From positions 5,890,001 to 5,954,000 of the forward strand of contig NZ_CP008953.1 of assembly GCF_000732925.1 (NCBI RefSeq): DNA of 64,000 nt, read 5' to 3'. Position numbers and translations under genes: made by a program. The DNA is from Amycolatopsis japonica (GTDB lineage Bacteria; Actinomycetota; Actinomycetes; Mycobacteriales; Pseudonocardiaceae). The notes beneath the pieces were generated by a model, which made no database searches, was not told the DNA's origin, and saw nothing but the letters and a program-made list of their open reading frames with translations. Shown piece by piece: positions 15,785-24,704 of this stretch. How positions within the stretch are numbered: position 1 is the stretch's first letter; every line of letters starts with the position of its first letter.

Positions 15785-17194
15785 ATGGACTCCGGAACCA
15801 CGCGCGAACGGCCGGGACTGCGCCCGGACCTGCGGCAACGGCACGTGCGGATGATCGCCCTCGGCGGCATCATCGGCGCGAGCCTGTTCATCGGCAGCGG
15901 CGCGGTCATCCACACCGTCGGCCCGGCGGCCGTCCTCTCCTACGCCATCGGCGGCCTGATCGTCGTGCTGGTGATGCGGATGCTCGGCGAGATGGCGACC
16001 GCCTCGCCGTCTCAAGGGTCCTTCATGGAGTACGCGCGGACGTCGCTCGGCGGCTGGGCGGGCTTCACCGTCGGCTGGCTGTACTGGTACTTCTGGGTCG
16101 GCGTGGTCGCGTTCGAGGCCGTCGCCGGGGCGAAAATCCTCCAGACCTGGATTCCCGTTGTGCCGCAATGGATCTTCTCGCTGGTGCTGATGCTGCTGCT
16201 GACCGCGACGAACCTCGCCTCCGCCCGTTCGTTCGGCGAGACGGAGTTCTGGCTCGCGTCGGTCAAGATCGCCACGATCGTGGTGTTCCTCGTGGTGGGC
16301 ATCCTGTTCGTGCTCGGCGCCTGGCCCGGCGGTTCGTTCTCGGTCGGCAACATCGCGCAGGACGGTTTCCTCGCCAACGGCCCGTTCTCGGTGGTGCACG
16401 GGGTGGTGATCGTGATCTTCTCCTACTTCGGCGCGGAGATCGTCACCATCGCCGCCGCCGAATCACGGGAACCCGAGACCGCCGTGCGCAAGGCGACCTC
16501 GTCGATCGTGTGGCGCGTCATCGTGTTCTACGTCGGCTCCGTGACCCTGCTGGTGATGATCACCGGCTGGCGTGACATCCCGACCACGACCAGCCCGTTC
16601 GCCGCCGCGTTCGGCCGGTTCGGCATCCCGGCCGCCGAGACCGTGGTCAGCGCGGTGGTGCTGACGGCCGTGCTGTCGGTGCTGAATTCGGGGCTGTACA
16701 CCGCTTCCCGCATGTTGTTCGCGTTGCGCGGCAACGGCTGGGCGCCGAAATGGATCGCGGACACGAACCGGCGCGGCGTCCCGTGGAAGGCGATCCTGGT
16801 GTCCACTTCGGTCGGTTACGTGGCCGTGGTGATGAACTTCGTGTCCCCGGACAAGATCTTCTACTTCATCATCAACTCCGCCGGCGCGGTCGCGTTGTTC
16901 GTCTACGCGATCATCGCGGGTTCGCAGCTGCGGATGCGGCGACGTCTGGAGGCCGAGGCGCCGGAACGGCTGAAACTGCGCATGTGGGGTTACCCATGGC
17001 TGAGCTGGCTCACCCTCGCCGGGACGCTGGCCGTGGTCGCGTCGATGTTGTTCGTGGACGACGACACGCGGGCCCAGCTCTACCTGAGCCTGATCAGCCT
17101 GGCGGTGATCCTCGGCGTGTACTTCATCCAGCGCCGGCGATCCGGCCGAGAGCCCCGTAGAACACCTCTTCGATCTTCGCGGGATCACGGCTGA
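15785..17194 (+). CDS. Amino-acid permease (APC superfamily, AAT family)
   Basis: This 469-residue, 12-helix proton-coupled importer is of the GabP/AnsP/CycA type. TM1 has the substrate-binding break GGIIGASLFIGSGAVI near residues 25-40. The family block SYFGAEIVTIAAAESREPETAVRKA follows near residue 215, then TASRMLFALRGNGWAPKW. Substrate specificity cannot be read from the sequence. AGGAGGT 9 nt before ATG 15785 is one of the strongest ribosome-binding sites in the window. Its last 71 bp overlap the convergent VWA gene. Confidence 0.9.
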   Translation: MDSGTTRERPGLRPDLRQRHVRMIALGGIIGASLFIGSGAVIHTVGPAAVLSYAIGGLIVVLVMRMLGEMATASPSQGSFMEYARTSLGGWAGFTVGWLYWYFWVGVVAFEAVAGAKILQTWIPVVPQWIFSLVLMLLLTATNLASARSFGETEFWLASVKIATIVVFLVVGILFVLGAWPGGSFSVGNIAQDGFLANGPFSVVHGVVIVIFSYFGAEIVTIAAAESREPETAVRKATSSIVWRVIVFYVGSVTLLVMITGWRDIPTTTSPFAAAFGRFGIPAAETVVSAVVLTAVLSVLNSGLYTASRMLFALRGNGWAPKWIADTNRRGVPWKAILVSTSVGYVAVVMNFVSPDKIFYFIINSAGAVALFVYAIIAGSQLRMRRRLEAEAPERLKLRMWGYPWLSWLTLAGTLAVVASMLFVDDDTRAQLYLSLISLAVILGVYFIQRRRSGREPRRTPLRSSRDHG

Positions 17195-18683
17195 GGAAGG
17201 CCTGTCCACCGGCGGGCGCGACGAGCTGCCCGAGTTCGGTCTCGTCGGCGTCCGGGCCGATCCCGATGGCGATCACCGGCACCGGAGGCTCCCGGTCGCG
17301 CAGCTTTCCCAGCTCGGCCACCAGGTTCTCGCGGCTGATGCCGCCGGGATCGGTGTTGCGGCCGTCGGTCATCACGATGACGAGGTTCAGCTTTCCCCGC
17401 TCGAATTCCTTGTGCGCCAGCCGGTAGACGTCGAGGACGCTGTCGTAGAGCCCGGTCTGCCCGTCCGGTACGGCGCGGACGGCACGCAACCGATCGACCG
17501 CCGCCAGCTGCTGCCCGACCGGGGCCATCGGCAGGATCTCCCGGTAGTCCCGCTCACCGTCCACTTTGGTCGCGAAGGCCAGAAAACGGACCTGTGACGT
17601 GGATTTGAACAAGTGCAGGGCGTTCTCCGCCGCCTCCAGCGTGATCGCCAGGCGGGATTTCCCGGTTCCCGGGACCGGCGCGCTCATCGAGCCGGAGACG
17701 TCGATCAGCACCTGGACCCGGGCGCTCGCGTTCACCCCGGCCCAGTGGCTGAGCGCCTTGTCGACCTCGGCGGCGGCCGGGATCTCGCTACTTCGCTGTC
17801 CATGTGCCTCGACGCGTCGATCGGTTTCGGTCAGCCGCAACGCTTGCCCGCCCGGGGCACGCAGTTCGGACCGCGTGCCGGTCGCGGCGCCGTAGAGCAG
17901 GGCGCGTTTGAGCTCCGCGACGGCCTCGGCCTGCCGCGGGGTCGCCCCCGCGATCTCGACGAACGGATAGTCGAGCGCCATGGCCGCGGGCGAGTACACG
18001 GCCACCAGCGCGGTCTCGCCTTCGGAGAGCCCGGAATTGTGCCGCAGCACCGCGTTCTCCGCCGCGGGGAACACCGTCGCACCCGAAGTGGTGGCGGAGA
18101 ACTTCCGGAGCAAGGCGACGTACGCGGCGGCCGGGTCCGAGTCATCCTCCGTGACCTCGCGGAGTGCCAGCAGCGCCGAGACTCCGACGGGATCGCGTGC
18201 CGGATCCGGCATTCCGGCGACGATCCCGGCGTGGCCCAGCACTTCCGGCCACGTCAGCGGCTCGCGGGGCCAGCCGAGCGCCCGCGCGACCGGTTCCGCG
18301 ACCGCGAGCACCACCGGGGAACTGGCGATCGACGGCCCCGACGGCGGAACACCGGTGGCCCGCCTCAGGAACAGCGTCGACGACGGGATCCAGGCCTGAG
18401 GCTTGGGCGCGGTTCCGGAGAGTTCCTTCGCCATCTGAAGGGATTCCCGGGGCTGGATGTCGAACGCGACACACGCGAGATCGAGGGCGTCCGCCGCCTC
18501 CGCGACGGCGGGGGCGATGTCGGGTGACGCGGCGACGACCACCCGCGTGGTCTCGCAGTCGGGTTCGGACCGCGCCATGGCCACGGCGACCCAGGTGGCC
18601 GCGCCGAGCACGGCCACCAGCGCGAGCGCCAGCAGCGGGAGCAGTATCCGTCTTCGGGTCCTGCTGGTGGCGTGGCGTCCCAT
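17124..18683 (-). CDS. Membrane-anchored substrate-binding-like and VWA-domain protein
   Basis: This is a 519-residue protein with one N-terminal membrane anchor (ILLPLLALALVAVLGAATWVA). A periplasmic-binding-like region follows (VVVAASPDIAPAVAEAADAL, then KPQAWIPSSTLFL), and then a C-terminal von Willebrand A domain. The metal-binding MIDAS pieces are DVSGSMS and TDGRNTDPGG. Similar actinobacterial proteins are annotated as substrate-binding and VWA proteins without known function; the domain faces outward and may hold a ligand or protein partner. ATG 18683 has GGGAGAG upstream and is preferred over ATG 18698. The 3' end is antisense to the permease gene. Confidence 0.83.
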   Translation of the reverse strand: MGRHATSRTRRRILLPLLALALVAVLGAATWVAVAMARSEPDCETTRVVVAASPDIAPAVAEAADALDLACVAFDIQPRESLQMAKELSGTAPKPQAWIPSSTLFLRRATGVPPSGPSIASSPVVLAVAEPVARALGWPREPLTWPEVLGHAGIVAGMPDPARDPVGVSALLALREVTEDDSDPAAAYVALLRKFSATTSGATVFPAAENAVLRHNSGLSEGETALVAVYSPAAMALDYPFVEIAGATPRQAEAVAELKRALLYGAATGTRSELRAPGGQALRLTETDRRVEAHGQRSSEIPAAAEVDKALSHWAGVNASARVQVLIDVSGSMSAPVPGTGKSRLAITLEAAENALHLFKSTSQVRFLAFATKVDGERDYREILPMAPVGQQLAAVDRLRAVRAVPDGQTGLYDSVLDVYRLAHKEFERGKLNLVIVMTDGRNTDPGGISRENLVAELGKLRDREPPVPVIAIGIGPDADETELGQLVAPAGGQAFLSRDPAKIEEVFYGALGRIAGAG

Positions 18684-18855
18684 CGGCTCTCCCGGCATGG
18701 GGCTCGAGGAGCGTCCGAGGGTACGCCGAGCGCACCCCTAGGGGAAGGCTACGACTTTCGGCGTAGAGAAACCCTACCGAGGCGGGAGGTGCCCCGACGC
18801 GGCTCGCGAAACACTTGCCCGGTAAGGAAAACACTCGAAACCGGGGGAATTCGTG

Positions 18856-18963
18856 ATGAACCGGCCCACCCGTGCGGAACAGCGCAAAGCGCGCAACGCC
18901 CTCTTCGGCCAGGCGATCACGGTCGCCTTCGCGCTGCTGCTCGCGGCCGCCACTCGCGCGTGA
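18856..18963 (+). CDS. Possible 35-residue single-span membrane protein
   Basis: This short frame begins MNRPTRAEQRKARNA and ends in a hydrophobic helix (ITVAFALLLAAA), followed by TRA. GGGGGAAT lies just upstream of the GTG/ATG pair (GTG 18853 in the same frame). The basic head with one hydrophobic span fits a small membrane protein. Its TGA stop is the first base triplet of the 24-bp hairpin that separates it from rnj, so the gene and terminator are fused. There is no homology evidence. Confidence 0.45.
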   Translation: MNRPTRAEQRKARNALFGQAITVAFALLLAAATRA

Positions 18964-19010
18964 AGGCCCCCTTTCCTCGGCTCAGTCGAGGAAAGGGGGC
19001 CTTCACGCGC
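18956..19010. terminator. 24-bp perfect hairpin, bidirectional terminator next to rnj
   Basis: Two perfect 24-bp arms (18956-18979 and 18987-19010) flank a 7-nt loop. The left arm starts GCGCGTGAAGGCCCCC. It lies between the small ORF (+) and rnj (-) and overlaps the last codons of the small ORF. It probably acts as a bidirectional terminator. Confidence 0.8.
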
Positions 19011-19019
19011 AGTTCGGGA

Positions 19020-20717
19020 CTAGACGGGGATGACCGTCGGCACGATCATCGGGCGGCGCCGGTAGGTGTCGGCGACCCAGCGGCCGACGACGCGGCGCAC
19101 GGCCTGCGCGATGCGGTGCGTGTCGGTGATGCCCTCGGCCTCGGTCCTGGCGAGTTCCATCTCCACCATCGGGACCACGGCGTCGAGCGCCTTCGGGTCG
19201 TCGGAGAACCCGCGTCCGGACACCGTCGGCCGCGTCACCGCGCGGCCGGTGCTGGTGTCCACGGCGACGGTGATGGCGATGAACCCGCCCTCGCCGAGCA
19301 CGAGCCGGTCGGACAGGGTCGACTCGCCGACGTCGCCGACCGAGAGGCCGTCGACGTACACGTGCCCGACCTCGACCCGGCCGGTCCGCGTGGCCTTGCC
19401 GTCGACGAGGTCGACCACGACACCGTCCTCGGCGATCACCACGTTCTCCGGCGCGACACCGGTGCGCACGGCCAGCTCCCCGTTGGCGCGCAGGTGCTTC
19501 CACTCGCCGTGCACCGGCATGACGTTGCTGGGGCGCACCGCGTTGTACAGGTACAGCAGCTCGCCCGCCGACGCGTGCCCGGACACGTGCACCTTGGCGT
19601 TGCCCTGGTGCACGACGTTCGCGCCGAGCCGGGTGAGGCCGTTGACGACCCCGAAGACCGCGGTCTCGTTGCCCGGGATCATCGAGCTGGCCAGGACGAC
19701 GGTGTCGCCGGCGCGGATCGAGATCTGCCGGTGTTCGCCGCGCGCCATCCGCGACAGCGCCGACAGCGGCTCGCCCTGCGAACCGGTCGACACGAACAGC
19801 ACCTTGCCCTCGGGCAGGTCACTGGCCTGGTCGAGGTTGACCAGCAGACCGTCGGGCACGTTCAGCAGGCCGAGATCGGCCGCGATACCCATGTTCCGGA
19901 CCATCGACCGGCCGACGAACGCGACCCGGCGCCCGTGCCGCACGGCCGCGTCGAGCACCTGCTGGACCCGGTGCACGTGGCTCGCGAAACAGGCCACGAT
20001 GACCCGCTGGCCGACCTTGCGGACGACGTCGTCGAGCACCGGGCCGATGTCGCGTTCCGGCATGACGAAACCGGGCACCTCGGCGTTGGTCGAGTCGACG
20101 CAGAACAGGTCCACGCCCTCGTCGCCGAGCCGGGAGAACCCGGCGAGGTCGGTCAGCCTGCCGTCGAGCGGGAGCTGGTCGAGCTTGATGTCGCCGGTGT
20201 GCAGCACGACCCCCGCCGGCGTGCGGATGGCCACCGCGAGCGCGTCCGGGATCGAGTGGTTGACCGCGAAGAACTCGAGGTCGAACCGGCCGACCTTGCG
20301 TCGCTCGCCCTCGCGGACCTCGATCAGGTTCGGCCGCTGGCGGTGTTCCTTGGCCTTGGCCGCGAGCAGCGCGTTCGTGAACCGGGAGCCGTAGATCTTC
20401 AGGTCCGGCACGAGCCGCAGCAGGAACGGGACGGCGCCGATGTGGTCCTCGTGCCCGTGGGTGAGGACGAGACCGTCGATGTCCTCGAGGCGGTCTTCGA
20501 TCGCGCGGAAGTCGGGCAGGATCAGGTCGACGCCGGGCTGGTCGTCCTCGGGGAAGAGGACCCCGCAGTCGACGATCAGCAGACGGCCGTCGAATTCGAA
20601 GACGGTCATGTTGCGGCCGACTTCGCCGATCCCGCCGAGCGCGACCACGCGCAAGGCGCCTTCGGGCAGCGCGGGCGGTGGGGTGGTCGGTCCGGGTCCG
20701 GTTGGCAATGAACTCAC
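19020..20717 (-). CDS. rnj: Ribonuclease J
   Basis: This 565-residue metallo-beta-lactamase/beta-CASP ribonuclease with 5'-exo and endonuclease activity works in mRNA turnover and rRNA maturation. The zinc motif is LTHGHEDHIG near residue 82, preceded by LIVDCGVLFPEDDQPGVDLILPDF. The beta-CASP part has VSTGSQGEPLSALSRMA, and the C-terminal motif VHVSGHAS is present. Length matches the actinobacterial single RNase J. The GTG start overlaps the dapA stop (GTGA), so dapA-rnj are translated as a coupled pair, as in mycobacteria. The gene is closed downstream by a 24-bp hairpin. Confidence 0.95.
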   Translation of the reverse strand: MSSLPTGPGPTTPPPALPEGALRVVALGGIGEVGRNMTVFEFDGRLLIVDCGVLFPEDDQPGVDLILPDFRAIEDRLEDIDGLVLTHGHEDHIGAVPFLLRLVPDLKIYGSRFTNALLAAKAKEHRQRPNLIEVREGERRKVGRFDLEFFAVNHSIPDALAVAIRTPAGVVLHTGDIKLDQLPLDGRLTDLAGFSRLGDEGVDLFCVDSTNAEVPGFVMPERDIGPVLDDVVRKVGQRVIVACFASHVHRVQQVLDAAVRHGRRVAFVGRSMVRNMGIAADLGLLNVPDGLLVNLDQASDLPEGKVLFVSTGSQGEPLSALSRMARGEHRQISIRAGDTVVLASSMIPGNETAVFGVVNGLTRLGANVVHQGNAKVHVSGHASAGELLYLYNAVRPSNVMPVHGEWKHLRANGELAVRTGVAPENVVIAEDGVVVDLVDGKATRTGRVEVGHVYVDGLSVGDVGESTLSDRLVLGEGGFIAITVAVDTSTGRAVTRPTVSGRGFSDDPKALDAVVPMVEMELARTEAEGITDTHRIAQAVRRVVGRWVADTYRRRPMIVPTVIPV

Positions 20718-21727
20718 CGAGGCATGGTCCCTACGCTGGTATGTGAGGTCGGCGCCGTGTAGGCCGCCGCTGAATCTGCTTGTGCCACTCGTGCACCATG
20801 CCAGTCACTGGCGGCGCTTTCCCCGAGCGGCACGCCCCCCTGGGCGAGATCGGCGGAAATCGCCTGGAGCTGCTCGTCGCTCGCGGCCACGATGGGCAGC
20901 CGCGGGTCGCCGATGTCGAATCCGCGCAGCTTCAGGGCCGCCTTCGAGAAGGCGACCCCGCCGACGCGGGACATCGCCCGCAGGACCGGCAGCATGCCGC
21001 GGTGGTTGGTGCGCGCGGTGGAGGTGTCGCCGGACTCGTAGGCGTCCATCATGCCGCGGATGCGGCCCGCCACGACGTGCCCGATCACGCTGACCACGCC
21101 CGCGCCGCCGACCGAGACCCACGGCAGGTTGAGGCCGTCGTCGCCGGAGTAGTAGGCGAGCTGCGAGTTCGCGATGACCTCGGAGCCGGCGATCAGGTCG
21201 CCCTTGGCGTCCTTGACCGCGAGGATGCGCGGATGCTCGGCGAGCCGCAGCAGCGTGTCGACCTCGATGGGCACGATCGAGCGCGGCGGGATGTCGTAGA
21301 GCATCACCGGCAGGCCGGAGGCGTCGGCGACCGTGGTGAAGTGCGCGTAGAGCCCGGCCTGGCTGGGCCGCGAGTAGTACGGCGTGACGACGAGGATGCC
21401 GTGGGCGCCCGCCGCTTCGGCCTGCTTCGCCTGCTCGATGCTGTGCGCGGTGTTGTTCGTGCCCGCCCCGGCGACGATCGTCGCGCGGTCACCGACGGCT
21501 TCGACGACGGCGCGGACCAGCTCGGCCTTCTCGGTGTCGGTGGTGGTGGGGCTCTCCCCCGTCGTGCCGTTCACGACGAGACCGTCGTTGCCCAGTTCCA
21601 CGAGGTGTTCGGCCAGCTCCTGCGCCCGCTTCAGGTCCAGCGCCCCGTCGGCGTCGAAGGGGGTGGCCATCGCGGTGAGCACGCGCCCGAACGGTCTTCC
21701 CGGCGCTGCGGTAGGTGGAGTGGACAT
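20714..21727 (-). CDS. dapA: 4-hydroxy-tetrahydrodipicolinate synthase
   Basis: This 337-residue enzyme condenses pyruvate with aspartate semialdehyde, the first step committed to diaminopimelate and lysine. The family motifs are VNGTTGESPTTT near residues 52-63, the catalytic Tyr in VTPYYSRP (about 117) and the Schiff-base Lys in AVKDAKGD (Lys172). A C-terminal extension of about 25 residues after ADLAQGG is not conserved. AGGAGGT lies 11 nt before ATG 21727. The stop overlaps the rnj start. Confidence 0.95.
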   Translation of the reverse strand: MSTPPTAAPGRPFGRVLTAMATPFDADGALDLKRAQELAEHLVELGNDGLVVNGTTGESPTTTDTEKAELVRAVVEAVGDRATIVAGAGTNNTAHSIEQAKQAEAAGAHGILVVTPYYSRPSQAGLYAHFTTVADASGLPVMLYDIPPRSIVPIEVDTLLRLAEHPRILAVKDAKGDLIAGSEVIANSQLAYYSGDDGLNLPWVSVGGAGVVSVIGHVVAGRIRGMMDAYESGDTSTARTNHRGMLPVLRAMSRVGGVAFSKAALKLRGFDIGDPRLPIVAASDEQLQAISADLAQGGVPLGESAASDWHGARVAQADSAAAYTAPTSHTSVGTMPR

Positions 21728-21837
21728 GCTGTGAAGGTACCTCCTGCGAGCGCCGAACCCTTGCCGACGTGGTCGTTCCCGTCGAATGCGGGAGATTTTC
21801 CGCGACGAAGGCGAACTCGGCGCAAACTCTCTGTGAG

Positions 21838-23343
21838 CTATTTGACCTTGGTCGTGATCTGCGAGGGGATCTGGCTCCCGTCGGTCTTGGCGAGCAGGCA
21901 GTAGTAGCCCCGCGAGTAGGTGTGGTCCTCTTCGCCGGGCGGCCGCTTCCACTCGGCTTCGGTCGGGACGACCGCCCGCCAGGTCAGCGTCGCCCGCTGC
22001 GCCGCGGGCACGACGTTCGAATTGAAGGTCGCCGAGCAGGTCGCCTCGGCGATCCGGTTGACCGTTTCCGCGCCCGGGTATTCGGCGATCTTCGCGTCGT
22101 CGTCGCTGGGGGACTCGACTTCGAGCAGGGCCCGTTTGGAGAAGATCTCCAGCAGGTGGTCCTTGTCGCAGCTGACCCCGTCGTTCAGGTTGATGCCCTC
22201 TCTGAGCGGCACGTTGTAGCAGTCCCCGGACGAACCGAGCTTGACCTGGCCGTTGATGCCGTAGGTCAGCGTCGGCTGCGCCTGTGAACTCCCCTCGGGC
22301 GCGGCCATCCAGCGGCCGAGGAAGATCCCGCCGACCAGCGCGCCGATCACGGCCACCGCGGCGAGGCTGAGCCACAACGGGCGCAGGTTGCGCTTCGCCT
22401 CGGGCGCCGGGGCGAGCCGGGTCATCGGCTGGCCGGACTGCGGCATCATCGCCGTTCCGCCCGAAGGCGGCGTGGGCTGGGCCTGCACGCCCTGCGCGGC
22501 CGCGAGCAGGCTGCGCACCTGGTCGTAGGACATCCGCGCCTCGGGTTTGGTGACCAGCAGGCCGAGGATCGCGGCGGCCAGCGGGCCCTGGACCCGGGTC
22601 AGGTACGGCGCCTCGGTCATGATCGCGTGCAGCGTCGCCGCGGTGGTCGACCGTTCGAACGCGACGATGCCTTCCGCGGCGAAGAACAGCGTCGTGCCCA
22701 GCGACCAGAGGTCGGATTCCGGCATCGCGTCGCGGCCCTCGACCCGTTCCGGCGCCATGAACGCGGGCGAGCCGACGATCATGCCGCTGGTGGTCAGGCG
22801 CGGGTCGTCGGCGGCGTGCGCGATACCGAAGTCGGTGAGCTTCACCCGGCCGTCCGGCGCGACCATGATGTTCGCGGGTTTGACGTCGCGGTGCACGATC
22901 CCGGCGGCGTGCGCGGCCCGCAGTGCGGACAGCACCCGTTCCCCCACCAGCGCGATCTGCTGGGCGGGCAGCGGACCGCGGTCGCGCACCAGGTCGGCCA
23001 GCGTCGGCGCCTCGACCAGCTCCATCACGATGTAGGTGGCGCCGTTCTCGGTGACGACGTCGTACACGGTGACGACGGCCGGATCGTTGAGGCGGCCGCC
23101 GGAGCGGACCTCGCGCAGCATCCGCTCCGACAGCACCGAGGCGTCCTCGGGGGCGTTCGGGAACTTCAGTTCCTTGATCGCCACCTGACGGCCGATCACC
23201 TGGTCCTGCGCACGCCAGACGATGCCCATCCCGCCGCGGCCGAGCTCGCCCAGCAGGGCGTATCGGCCGGCGACGATCCGCGCGCCGGTGGCCTGCTGCG
23301 TCTGCTGGGGCGGCCCGTACGGACGGGTCTGTTCGTCGGTCAA
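21838..23343 (-). CDS. Membrane Ser/Thr protein kinase (PknB-like family)
   Basis: This is a 501-residue eukaryotic-type kinase. Its cytosolic kinase domain (residues 27-280) has GRGGMG at 35-40, VAIKEL with catalytic Lys57, HRDVKPANI and the DFG motif DFGIAH. A Pro/Ser linker leads to a single transmembrane helix (LWLSLAAVAVIGALVGGIFLG) and an extracytoplasmic domain of about 145 residues with three cysteines (GDCYNVP, GVSCDKDHLLEIF, AEATCSATF). No PASTA repeats are present, so the sensed signal is not muropeptide by that route. The start is TTG 23343, with GAAGGAG upstream. Confidence 0.92.
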   Translation of the reverse strand: MTDEQTRPYGPPQQTQQATGARIVAGRYALLGELGRGGMGIVWRAQDQVIGRQVAIKELKFPNAPEDASVLSERMLREVRSGGRLNDPAVVTVYDVVTENGATYIVMELVEAPTLADLVRDRGPLPAQQIALVGERVLSALRAAHAAGIVHRDVKPANIMVAPDGRVKLTDFGIAHAADDPRLTTSGMIVGSPAFMAPERVEGRDAMPESDLWSLGTTLFFAAEGIVAFERSTTAATLHAIMTEAPYLTRVQGPLAAAILGLLVTKPEARMSYDQVRSLLAAAQGVQAQPTPPSGGTAMMPQSGQPMTRLAPAPEAKRNLRPLWLSLAAVAVIGALVGGIFLGRWMAAPEGSSQAQPTLTYGINGQVKLGSSGDCYNVPLREGINLNDGVSCDKDHLLEIFSKRALLEVESPSDDDAKIAEYPGAETVNRIAEATCSATFNSNVVPAAQRATLTWRAVVPTEAEWKRPPGEEDHTYSRGYYCLLAKTDGSQIPSQITTKVK

Positions 23344-23425
23344 GGTTCGGTGCTCCTTCGGTTCGCGCAGGATGCTAACTCGGACCCGTTCGCGTCCCGA
23401 AAGGTTCCTTCGCCCGGCTGATGGA

Positions 23426-23818
23426 TCAGACCGTGACCTCGTGCCCGGCCTCCCGGAGCGCCTTCACCGCGCGCTCCAGTTCGGCGGCCCGGACCAGCAC
23501 GTGGTCGGTGTCGAATGTGGACATCGAGAACAGTGCCACGCCGGCGGCGGCGAGCTCGCTCGACAACGCCGCGATGATGCCGGTCAGCGTGAACGCGAGC
23601 GGTCCGCGGACCGACAGCAGCCGCCAGCCGTCCTCGACGGTGGCCCCGGCCGGCGCGAGACCGGCCGGGCAGATCACCGACAGCTCTTCCGGCGTCCGCG
23701 TGAGGGAGATCAGCACGGGCTCGCCGGGGTCGAGCAGGTTCGCCGGAACCGGCGCGTCCGGGGCGAGGCGGGCGACCGCGTACTCGCCGGGCCGGACGTC
23801 TATCGCGAGGCGTCGCAT
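23426..23818 (-). CDS. ACT-domain protein (CASTOR-type)
   Basis: This 130-residue cytosolic protein has two halves resembling paired ACT-like folds: an N-terminal LAIDVRPGEYAVARL strand, EELSVICPA, then a C-terminal GPLAFTLTGIIAALSSELAAAGVALFSMSTFDTDHVLVRA. The last stretch is the typical ACT ligand-interface pattern. Such proteins probably bind an amino acid and regulate something else. Its ATG overlaps the thyX stop by one base (TGATG), so it is coupled to thyX. Confidence 0.8.
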   Translation of the reverse strand: MRRLAIDVRPGEYAVARLAPDAPVPANLLDPGEPVLISLTRTPEELSVICPAGLAPAGATVEDGWRLLSVRGPLAFTLTGIIAALSSELAAAGVALFSMSTFDTDHVLVRAAELERAVKALREAGHEVTV

Positions 23819-24570
23819 CAGCCCTCGAGAACCTTCGGGCTGGACGCGACCTCGGTGCCGTCGGGCAGCGCGGAGATGGTGAAGTCCGCGAAGACGTTGC
23901 CGGAGGCCTTCTGCAGCTCGCGCAGGCAGTCGATGGCCAGGGCGCGGATTTCGACGTCGGCGTGCTCGGTGGCGCGCATCGCGATGAAGTGCCGCCAGGC
24001 GCGGTAGTTGCCGGTGACCACGATGCGGGTCTCGGTCGCGTTCGGCAGCACGGCGCGGGCGGCCTGGCGGGCCTGCTTGCGGCGCAGGGTGGCGCTCGGC
24101 ACGTCGGCGAACTTCTCCTCCAGCCCGGCGAGCAGTTCGGTGTAGGCATCGACGGCGGCCTGCGAGGCGGCGAGGAACTTCGCGTGCAGCTCCGGGTCCT
24201 GCGCGATGACGTCGGGCTCGACGAACGCGGCGTCGCGCTCCGGCACGTAGCGCTGCGAGAGCTGCGAGTAGGAGAAGTGACGGTGGCGGATCAGCTCGTG
24301 CGTCAGCGACCGGGAGATGCCGGTGATGTAGAAGCTGACGGAGCCGTGCTCCAGCACCGACAGGTGGCCGACGTCGATGATGTGCTCGAGGTAGCCGGCG
24401 TTGGTGGCCGTCTTCGGGTTCGGCTTCTTCCAGGACTGGTAGCAGGCCCGGCCCGCGAATTCGGCCAGCGCCTCACCACCGTCGGCATCGGTCGACCACG
24501 GTACGTCGGACGGCGGGAAGAACTCCGTCTTCGCGATCAGTTGAACCTTGGGTGACACGGTCTCGGCCAC
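23818..24570 (-). CDS. thyX: Flavin-dependent thymidylate synthase
   Basis: This 250-residue ThyX makes dTMP from dUMP using methylene-tetrahydrofolate, FAD and NADPH. The defining RHRX7S motif is at residues 95-105 (RHRHFSYSQLS), followed by QRYVPE, and the C-terminal RxxR-like block is present. GTG 24570 is chosen because GGAG precedes it and the mycobacterial protein is the same length; the open frame continues 30 bp further upstream. A gene coding for an ACT protein is fused translationally downstream. Location near dapA is conserved. Confidence 0.95.
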   Translation of the reverse strand: MAETVSPKVQLIAKTEFFPPSDVPWSTDADGGEALAEFAGRACYQSWKKPNPKTATNAGYLEHIIDVGHLSVLEHGSVSFYITGISRSLTHELIRHRHFSYSQLSQRYVPERDAAFVEPDVIAQDPELHAKFLAASQAAVDAYTELLAGLEEKFADVPSATLRRKQARQAARAVLPNATETRIVVTGNYRAWRHFIAMRATEHADVEIRALAIDCLRELQKASGNVFADFTISALPDGTEVASSPKVLEG

Positions 24571-24641
24571 GTTCGCACTCCTTTTCGACCCCTGCTCCAC
24601 GACTCCGGGCAGCGTAACCGCAAGCGTCTTTGACGCCGGGG

Positions 24642-24704
24642 CGACATCACGGTGACGTCAGGTCTCCTTGACGTGACATCACGCATGACGTCATAGTGGT
24701 GTCA
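24642..24704 (+). promoter_or_regulatory. Helically phased TGACGTCA-like operator array with leaderless promoter
   Basis: Copies of an 8-bp word lie at 24642 (CGACATCA), 24653 (TGACGTCA), 24674 (TGACATCA), 24686 (TGACGTCA) and 24697 (TGGTGTCA). The steps are 11, 21, 12 and 11 bp, so all face one side of the helix. A -35 (TTGACG, 24668-24673) and -10 (CATAGT, 24692-24697) are embedded, and the start codon is 7 nt past the -10, predicting a leaderless mRNA. Tandem half-sites like these are typical for ribbon-helix-helix repressors. Confidence 0.6.
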
